A stretch of 64,000 nt of DNA from Streptococcus mitis (GTDB lineage Bacteria > Bacillota > Bacilli > Lactobacillales > Streptococcaceae). Under the pieces are notes generated by a model. It was not told the origin of the DNA, did no database searches, and saw only the letters and a list, made by a program, of their open reading frames with translations. The stretch spans positions 62,001 to 126,000 of the forward strand of contig NZ_WIJK01000001.1 of NCBI RefSeq assembly GCF_009496285.1, in the 5' to 3' direction. The translations under genes were made by a program, and so were the position numbers. Below, in pieces: positions 57,849 through 64,000 of this stretch (its first letter is position 1; every line of letters starts with the position of its first letter).

Positions 57849-57931
57849 GATTCATTCTCCTTTAAAAATAATACTGTAATAGTATCTCACACTTTATTTG
57901 ATTTCGCAAATTGTTATTAGATAGGCAGACA

Positions 57932-57948
57932 TATAGTTTTAAACTATA
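57932..57948. promoter_or_regulatory. MtaR/MetR (MET-box) operator upstream of metQ
   Basis: TATAGTTTTAAACTATA is a perfect 17-bp palindrome that fits the streptococcal MET-box TATAGTTTNAAACTATA bound by the LysR-type regulator MtaR/MetR. The site is in the right place to activate the metQ operon when methionine is scarce. Confidence 0.85.
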
Positions 57949-57963
57949 CGTCTAAAAGTTACA

Positions 57964-57995
57964 AAATCATCCACCTACGAGAGAATGGATGATTT
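57964..57995 (-). terminator. Terminator of the amino-acid binding protein gene
   Basis: AAATCATCCA (57964-57973) pairs perfectly with TGGATGATTT (57986-57995), immediately after the stop at 58002. Confidence 0.85.
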
Positions 57996-58001
57996 ACAAA
58001 C

Positions 58002-58877
<876 letters not shown>

Positions 58878-58946
58878 TTAACAGAAAAAAAGGAATTACG
58901 CTATTATATGATTTCTATATTTGTGATAGGTTTTCTTTATGGCTGA

Positions 58947-59270
58947 TTAAAAGACCAAACGTAGGACTGCTATCAAGACCACCCCAAAGAGAACAGTCCC
59001 TACCAGATTGCGGTAACGAAAGGCTACAAAAGCTGTTGGAAAGACTGCTAAAAAGTCTAACCACTTTATCTGCGGGAGACTTCCAACTTTTCCTTTCACC
59101 ACACTTGAAAGAATCAAGGCAAAGATAATAGAAACTGGTAGGAATTTCAAAAAACGCTCTACGATAGGCGGCAAACCCTTGTACTTGGCTAGGATGAACG
59201 GAATCATTCTTGGAATCCAAGTCACCAAGCCAGAAAAGACAATTGCTAATAAAATATACTTACTGACCAT
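58947..59270 (-). CDS. azlD: AzlD family branched-chain amino acid exporter subunit
   Basis: This 107-residue protein has three to four membrane helices and the AzlD segment TWIPRMIPFILA, then LPPIVERFLKFLPVSIIFALI. With AzlC it exports branched-chain amino acids or analogues. It overlaps azlC by 11 bp. Confidence 0.92.
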   Translation of the reverse strand: MVSKYILLAIVFSGLVTWIPRMIPFILAKYKGLPPIVERFLKFLPVSIIFALILSSVVKGKVGSLPQIKWLDFLAVFPTAFVAFRYRNLVGTVLFGVVLIAVLRLVF

Positions 59271-59967
59271 CCAAGACCACCCCCATGGTACAACCTAGCA
59301 AGGTCGCAAACAGAACAGCTAATGACTGAGACACCACCGTCAAGAGCAAAAAGAAAGATACAGCTACAACTGCTAAAATTATGAAGAGATTGCGCAAAGG
59401 AATCCGTTTTTGCATAATCTGAAACTGGGAAGTAAAAATCCCAATAAACATCCCCACTAGGGCAAAATCTAAGCCAAAAATTTCTGGATTTGGTAGAAGT
59501 CCACCTAGAGCAGTTCCGACAACAGTTCCGACAAACCAAGCCACATAGCTGTTAAGGTTGTTCCCGTGCATCCACATAGGATTGACCTTATCCGTATGCA
59601 CCAACTCGCCCATCAAAACGCCATAGGTCTCATCGGTCAAGAGGCTGGACATGCCGATATTGTGCCAGAGACTTGTATGACGGAAATAAGTCGACGCATG
59701 TAAGCTCAACAAAAAGAGACGCAAATTGATTAGAAAAACCGTCATAGCAATAGCTGCCACAGGAGCTTGAACTGCAATCAAGGCTATCATGGCAAACTGG
59801 GCACTCCCAGCATAGACAAAGAGACTCATCAAACCCATTTCTACTGGTGTCACATAGGGAGAACCGATAATGCCACAAGCAAGACCGATGCTAACATAGC
59901 CCAGAGCTGTCGGCACCGCAGCCTGCACACCCTCCCAAAATCCTTTTTCTTTCATAGACTTCCTCAC
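59260..59967 (-). CDS. azlC: AzlC family branched-chain amino acid exporter subunit
   Basis: This 235-residue protein has the AzlC features (VQAAVPTALGYVSIGLACGII, VYAGSAQFAMIAL and LLTDETYGVL) and six or more membrane helices. It forms the large subunit with AzlD. The start at 59967 has GAGGAAG upstream. A perfect competence-box sequence lies about 57 bases before the start. Confidence 0.93.
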   Translation of the reverse strand: MRKSMKEKGFWEGVQAAVPTALGYVSIGLACGIIGSPYVTPVEMGLMSLFVYAGSAQFAMIALIAVQAPVAAIAMTVFLINLRLFLLSLHASTYFRHTSLWHNIGMSSLLTDETYGVLMGELVHTDKVNPMWMHGNNLNSYVAWFVGTVVGTALGGLLPNPEIFGLDFALVGMFIGIFTSQFQIMQKRIPLRNLFIILAVVAVSFFLLLTVVSQSLAVLFATLLGCTMGVVLDGQ

Positions 59968-60023
59968 TAATCATTCCTTCAGCAACTGCTTTCCAAACAG
60001 TCACAACAAAAATTATTATAACA

Positions 60024-60031
60024 TATTCGTA
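60024..60031 (-). promoter_or_regulatory. Possible competence box upstream of azlCD
   Basis: The minus strand reads TACGAATA, identical to the cin-box, with T-rich sequence upstream. A TGTTATAAT extended -10 starts only 2 bases downstream (about 60013-60021) and could be the real promoter. One or two such 8-mers are expected by chance in a window of this size. Confidence 0.4.
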
Positions 60032-60069
60032 AAATAGAAAAAAGTCTGCTGACTGACAAGAACAGAAAA

Positions 60070-60087
60070 AGACTGGGAGGCCAGTCT
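60070..60087 (-). terminator. Terminator of the CPBP cassette operon
   Basis: AGACTGG and CCAGTCT form a 7-bp stem with a 4-base loop, followed leftward by TTTTTC, 30 bases after the last CPBP stop. Confidence 0.88.
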
Positions 60088-60116
60088 CATGATGCAACTT
60101 ATAAACTATTTTAGAT

Positions 60117-60791
60117 TTAATACCCAAACACCAATAAACTAAGAACGATTAAAAATGTATTCCACAAGATATGAAGAGCCATTGGCCAATAAACTGAACG
60201 AGTATAACGAAATAGCATACAGAACAAGAGACCTGCTCCCGCATAAACGATGAAATCTGTTAACACCCAGCCATACTGTAAAACATGGATAAGACTAAAG
60301 AGTGTGGAGGAAACGACGACATCAACATAATACTTTTTAAATTTGGACCATGCCGTCATCAGAAGTCCACGAAAAACCAACTCTTCAACGATAGGAGCAA
60401 TGAGACTGCCATAGAGAATGCGCATTATAAAGTAACTAATTCCTGTCAAATTAGCTGCTTCTTTCATCATTTCGTTCCCATTTTGCGTGCTAGGAAAAAT
60501 CAGAGTCGTTATATTTACCCACACAAACATCAGTATAAAGAAAAGAAAGAAGGCACCTAGATAAGACCAACGGAACTGGAAGAGACCGCATTCTTTCCAA
60601 CCTTGACTCTTTACTAGAACCACTGTAGCAGCAATCCCCTCAAGAACTATCAATAAAATTTGAAATCCATAAAATCCAAAATCTGATAATTGGTTAACAA
60701 ATTCTAACCTTGCTACAAAATTAAAAATTAAGTAATAGGTGACTATTATCAAAACAGTTGACAAGTATAATTTCTTATCTTTCCTTTTCAT
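60117..60791 (-). CDS. CPBP intramembrane protease, B-type, cassette 2
   Basis: This 224-residue protein has about six to seven membrane helices and an intact CPBP catalytic set: EELVFRG, FSLIH and HILWN. It is close to the 62269 gene (shared GWKECG/HWKECG, FQFRW, LTGISYFI and SLLVFG segments). AAAGGA precedes the ATG. It follows the 24-codon ORF at 60810-60884 by 18 bp. Confidence 0.9.
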   Translation of the reverse strand: MKRKDKKLYLSTVLIIVTYYLIFNFVARLEFVNQLSDFGFYGFQILLIVLEGIAATVVLVKSQGWKECGLFQFRWSYLGAFFLFFILMFVWVNITTLIFPSTQNGNEMMKEAANLTGISYFIMRILYGSLIAPIVEELVFRGLLMTAWSKFKKYYVDVVVSSTLFSLIHVLQYGWVLTDFIVYAGAGLLFCMLFRYTRSVYWPMALHILWNTFLIVLSLLVFGY

Positions 60792-60809
60792 CGTTGATCC
60801 TTTTAAGTT

Positions 60810-60884
60810 TTATTTACGTCGTCTTTCAGCCAAACCTGTCCAGATTCCTTTCATCCAATCAGAAGCACCACGATGAGGACTCAT
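60810..60884 (-). CDS. 24-residue cationic peptide ORF, cassette 2
   Basis: From ATG at 60884 the peptide is MSPHRGASDWMKGIWTG followed by LAERRRK. It shares MSPHRGA, Trp10, Gly17-Leu18 and an Arg-rich end with the ORF at 62291-62365, and both have exactly 24 codons. The frame also runs backward through LRIVNKG to the TAG stop of the upstream CPBP gene, so a TTG start at 60905 or TAG readthrough are alternatives. AAGGG lies directly next to the ATG, an unusually short distance. Confidence 0.6.
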   Translation of the reverse strand: MSPHRGASDWMKGIWTGLAERRRK

Positions 60885-60911
60885 CCCTTTATTTACAATT
60901 CTCAAAATCCA

Positions 60912-61580
60912 CTAAAATAACAAAGGTAGAATTTGAGCAATGGCATTATCAACTATATGCAGTCCAATAGGCCAATAAATAGACTTTGTCACTCTAAAAA
61001 AGACTGCCATTATTAGACCACCACCCATATATACGAAAAAGTCTGTCAAGACCCAACCATGACTACTGATATGCAGAATTCCAAATAAAGTAGCCGAACC
61101 GAGTACATCCAGTCCCCATTTTTTCCCTTTTTCCAAAGCGGTCATCACCAATCCACGATAGATCATCTCTTCAAAAATGGGACCTGCAATCACAGGATAG
61201 AAAAAATACATCAAAAATGCAGTAACTCCTGTAAAAGTAGGAAGATCTAGTTGATAAGAAATTGTATTTTGGGTAGGTGGGAAAATAAAAAATGTGACCA
61301 AATTCCAAACAAAAAAAGCTAGAAGAGCTAAAAAGGAATAGAAAAGATAGGACACTTTAAATTTTCTGCTATTGATTTGTTGCCATTTCCCTGACCAAAT
61401 CATGGCAACAAGAGCAAGCAAAACCACAAGAAAATTCAACATCATATCCGAAAAATAATAGCCAAAATCAGATAGACCAGCAGTCAAGTCGCTGTGTAAA
61501 ACCAGACGGATGAAGAACTGGTCCGTAATGATAAGTAGAATAGCTACAAACAAGTAGTAGCGTGAGATTATCTTTTTCAT
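60912..61580 (-). CDS. CPBP intramembrane protease, A-type, cassette 2
   Basis: This 222-residue protein has EEMIYRG, FGILH and HIVDN, the complete CPBP set, in a six-to-seven-helix frame. It is very similar along its length to the gene at 62393-63061 (same MKKIISRYY start and LPLLF end). AGAAGGGTG precedes the ATG. It lies 12 bp after the B-type gene of cassette 1. Confidence 0.92.
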   Translation of the reverse strand: MKKIISRYYLFVAILLIITDQFFIRLVLHSDLTAGLSDFGYYFSDMMLNFLVVLLALVAMIWSGKWQQINSRKFKVSYLFYSFLALLAFFVWNLVTFFIFPPTQNTISYQLDLPTFTGVTAFLMYFFYPVIAGPIFEEMIYRGLVMTALEKGKKWGLDVLGSATLFGILHISSHGWVLTDFFVYMGGGLIMAVFFRVTKSIYWPIGLHIVDNAIAQILPLLF

Positions 61581-61591
61581 ATATCACCCTT

Positions 61592-62269
61592 CTAAAATCC
61601 AAACACCAATAAACTAACAATGAGTAAGAAGGTATTCCATGAAGCATGTAAAGCTATGCCCCAATAAATAGAGCGTGTATAGCGAAACATCATGCAAAAT
61701 ATCAAGCCCATTACAAAATAGAGTATGAAATCTGTCGTTATCCAACCATGCTGTAAAACATGCATAGCACCAAATATCGCAGCAGAAACAAGAACATCGA
61801 TATAGTAGTTTTTGAATTTAGACAAGCTTGTCATCACAAAACCACGACAAACAACCTCTTCTGCTACAGGTGCGATAATGCAAGTATAAACTATCCGCGT
61901 AATAAAATAGCTAATTCCTGTTAAACTAGTGGCTACTTCCACTACCGTACTTCCATTTTGCGAACGAGGAAAGATACGAGTTGCTAGATTTACCCACACG
62001 AATAATAAGAAAAAAGAAAGAAAGAAAACACCTAGGTAAGGCCAACGAAACTGGAATCGACCACATTCTTTCCAATGTTCACTTTTGACAAAAATAATTG
62101 TAGCTACAGTTCCCAGAATAAATACCAGTAAAACCTGAAATACATAGTAAATCTCATCAGACAAAGCACCAGTAAAATCTAAGTCTGGTATGACATTAAA
62201 AATGAGGTAATTAGTCAAAATCAACAAGCCGGTTACTAGATGAAATTTCATTTCTTTCATTTTCTTCAT
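61592..62269 (-). CDS. CPBP intramembrane protease, B-type, cassette 1
   Basis: This 225-residue protein has EEVVCRG, FGAMH and HASWN, so the catalytic residues are intact. It pairs with the B-type gene of cassette 2 but is more diverged from it than the two A-types are from each other. GGAG lies about 9 bases before the ATG. Confidence 0.9.
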   Translation of the reverse strand: MKKMKEMKFHLVTGLLILTNYLIFNVIPDLDFTGALSDEIYYVFQVLLVFILGTVATIIFVKSEHWKECGRFQFRWPYLGVFFLSFFLLFVWVNLATRIFPRSQNGSTVVEVATSLTGISYFITRIVYTCIIAPVAEEVVCRGFVMTSLSKFKNYYIDVLVSAAIFGAMHVLQHGWITTDFILYFVMGLIFCMMFRYTRSIYWGIALHASWNTFLLIVSLLVFGF

Positions 62270-62290
62270 TAAATCAACTCCTATAGTATC

Positions 62291-62365
62291 CTATCTTCTA
62301 CGACGACTAAACAATCCTTCTACTATTTCTCCAGCCCAAGAAAAAGCACCACGATGAGGACTCAT
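62291..62365 (-). CDS. 24-residue cationic peptide ORF, cassette 1
   Basis: From ATG at 62365 the peptide is MSPHRGAFSWAGEIVEG followed by LFSRRRR. The first seven residues, Trp10, Gly17-Leu18 and the basic end match the cassette 2 ORF, while the middle differs without any change in length. As there, the frame reads back through LRIINQG to the TAG stop of the A-type CPBP gene. Confidence 0.6.
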   Translation of the reverse strand: MSPHRGAFSWAGEIVEGLFSRRRR

Positions 62366-62392
62366 CCCTTGATTTATGATTCTCAAAATCCT

Positions 62393-63061
62393 CTAAAATA
62401 ACAAAGGAAGTATATGCCCGATACCGTTATAGACTATATGCAGTCCAATAGGCCAATAAATAGACTTTGTCACTCTAAACAAGACCGCAAATATGATACC
62501 GCCACCCATATATACGAAAAAGTCTGTCAAGACCCAACCATAATCACTAATATGCAGAATTCCAAATAAAGCAGCAGAACCAAGCACGTCCAGTCCCCAT
62601 TTTTTCCATTTTTCCAAAGCGGTCATCACCAATCCACGATAAATCATCTCTTCAAAAATGGGACCTGCAATCACAGGATAGAAAAAATACATCAAAAATG
62701 CCGTAGCGCCTGTAAAAGTCGGAGCAGCGAGTTGGTAAGCAAGTCCATTTTGGGTAGGTGGGAATAGGAAAAATTTGATAAAATTCCAAATAAATAAAGC
62801 AAGAAAAGCTAAAAAGGAATAAAAAAGATAGGACCCTTTAAATTTTCTACTGTTGATTTGTTGCCATTTTCCTGACCCTACCATAAAAATAAAAACAAGT
62901 AGAACCACAAGAAAATTCAACATCATATCCGAAAAATAATAGCCAAATTTAGATAGACCAGCAGTAAAATCGTTGTTTAAAACCAGACCACTGAAGTACT
63001 GGTAAACAATAACAAGTAGAATGGCTACAAAAAAGTAGTAGCGTGAGATGATCTTTTTCAT
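62393..63061 (-). CDS. CPBP intramembrane protease, A-type, cassette 1
   Basis: This 222-residue protein has EEMIYRG, FGILH and HIVYN, the complete CPBP set. It is the first gene of the four-protease operon. AGGAGA precedes the ATG, and a TGTTATACT extended -10 with a poor -35 (complement of 63093-63100) lies upstream, which suggests dependence on an activator such as the adjacent Rgg. Confidence 0.92.
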   Translation of the reverse strand: MKKIISRYYFFVAILLVIVYQYFSGLVLNNDFTAGLSKFGYYFSDMMLNFLVVLLVFIFMVGSGKWQQINSRKFKGSYLFYSFLAFLALFIWNFIKFFLFPPTQNGLAYQLAAPTFTGATAFLMYFFYPVIAGPIFEEMIYRGLVMTALEKWKKWGLDVLGSAALFGILHISDYGWVLTDFFVYMGGGIIFAVLFRVTKSIYWPIGLHIVYNGIGHILPLLF

Positions 63062-63122
63062 TCTATTTTCTCCTATACTATGGAATGAAGACAGTATAAC
63101 ACGAAAAATTCCATATTTTAAA

Positions 63123-63172
63123 AAATCGCATATTTGACATTTTTTCTGGTAGGAATTTCACATTTGCGATTT
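63123..63172 (-). terminator. Terminator/inverted repeat after the Rgg gene
   Basis: Arms AAATCGCA (63123-63130) and TGCGATTT (63165-63172), extended by further imperfect pairs inward, are followed leftward by T6. It lies between the regulator stop and the CPBP promoter. Confidence 0.75.
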
Positions 63173-63176
63173 CTAA

Positions 63177-64000
63177 CTAATCGATAAGTGCTTTATACTG
63201 CTGTAAGCGTAGTTCAAAAAGGGCTGTTAATTGTGGATTTTCTAATATTTGCAGAGATTGGATAAAGTGTTCAATCTCTTTTTGATTGCTTCCCTTGGTC
63301 TGAAGGAAAACACTCATTTTCTTTAAAAACTGCCACAGTAATTTCTCAAAAACATCGTACGGGCGAAGTATGCTCTCCAACTCGGCTTCAAAGATTGGGA
63401 TGTAAGAGAAAAGTTTGCGCTCCATGAGCTCTGAGATGATATTTAGAAAGCAACTTTTCATATACAGTCTATTGTGTGCCAATTCTTTAAATTCCTTGGA
63501 TTTTTCGAGTAAAGAGGTTGATAAAAAGATCAGATCTTGATTGCTTAAAAAAGCATAGTATTGCAAAAGATATAGAGTTCAAACCAGGTCCAAGACTCGA
63601 TAGCATAGAGATAGGTGGTTAAAAACTCACTATCCTCCTCTGCTAGTGGGTAGCTTTTATCTAGTGAATGGATAGCATCTTTAATCACGATGGCATTCAA
63701 GCGACGATAGGTCTGCGCCATCTGTTCTTGCTCGACTTCCTCCAAGAGTTGCTCTAAACCAGCTATATCTTGATGGGCAAAGCGATCCACAAGCCTTCTA
63801 CCAAATTTCATATGTGGAGATTCTTGGTAGTTGTTGAGCTTGTGACCAAACTCATCAAAGGTCACATTTATCCCTTGGATCGCTAGGATCAACTTATCCG
63901 CAGACAGCATGGACTGCCCTAGTTCAAACTTGGATCGCTGAGAGGCTGTTAGTCCTGCACAAGCCACATCTGACTGCTTGAGCTTTCTCGCCAGGCGTAA
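63177..64000 (-). pseudogene. Rgg/MutR family regulator, frameshifted and cut by window edge
   Basis: Two overlapping frames together give one Rgg protein. The N-terminal frame enters from the window edge with a helix-turn-helix (LRLARKLKQSD, then LTASQRSKFELGQSMLSADKL) and stops after CNTMLF at about 63549. The C-terminal frame (LSNQDLIFLSTSLLEKSKEF onward) ends at 63177. One extra base in the A6 run at 63547-63552 (T6 on the coding strand) would join them. Gene order matches the pneumococcal rgg144/mutR locus (from memory). Confidence 0.8.

Noticed and set aside
60912..63061. CPBP genes as prophage abortive-infection genes
   Set aside because: No phage genes, integrase or attachment sites are nearby, and the locus is syntenic with a chromosomal Rgg locus.

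Overview
The window looks like chromosomal DNA of a mitis-group Streptococcus (S. mitis, S. oralis or S. infantis type, close to S. pneumoniae but not a typical pneumococcus). The evidence is low GC content, seven BOX elements, three RUP-type units, the cinA-recA competence operon, the complete maltose locus malPQ/malXCD/malAR, spxA, and gene neighbourhoods that match pneumococcal ones. Blocks that, from memory, lie apart in S. pneumoniae TIGR4 are joined here, and the dinF-lytA genes that follow recA in pneumococcus are absent.

Layout. 1-0.8 kb: tail of an acetyltransferase gene, then three RUP-like units in tandem. 0.8-5.7 kb: PspC-domain protein, recA, cinA (with a competence box), an LCP-family protein, a GNAT enzyme and tsaE, which seems to have a leaderless promoter. 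5.8-12.8 kb: purine permease, HAD phosphatase, lipoproteins, folC, a hairpin-rich noncoding tract, the DUF1292-ruvX-ireB operon and spxA. 12.9-16.1 kb: the P-type ATPase gene mgtA behind an M-box Mg2+ riboswitch, with a possible 23-residue leader peptide. 16-28 kb: housekeeping and repair genes (pepP, uvrA, corA, tag, ruvA, mutL, tyrS), a SemiSWEET and an S66 peptidase. 28-32.5 kb: an unusual P1B-type ATPase with a DUF6110 partner, rlmA and two small membrane proteins. 32.8-42.7 kb: maltodextrin uptake and breakdown, controlled from a divergent promoter region with MalR operators, a cre-like site and a CiaR-like box. 42.7-50.5 kb: a YitT-type protein, aspS, an XRE-controlled membrane-protein operon and hisS. 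50.5-59.97 kb: an MFS exporter with an Rgg regulator, an MptD-type protein, the methionine transporter metQ-M20 peptidase-metN-metI with an MtaR-type box, an amino-acid binding protein and azlCD. 60.1-64 kb: four CPBP (Abi) membrane proteases and a frameshifted Rgg/MutR regulator.

The most interesting locus is the last one. The four CPBP genes are two copies of a cassette: A-type CPBP, a 24-codon ORF sharing the start MSPHRGA and an Arg-rich end, then B-type CPBP. The copies are offset by about 1481 bp. The small ORFs have diverged in sequence but kept their length and basic tail, which suggests real peptides. Other candidates are the XRE operon with its palindromic operator, the M-box leader peptide, and stem-loops that covary between repeat copies near 10.4-10.6 kb. 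No rRNA, tRNA, CRISPR array, prophage or intact insertion sequence was seen. All names and roles rest on reading the sequence and recall of families; no database search was run.
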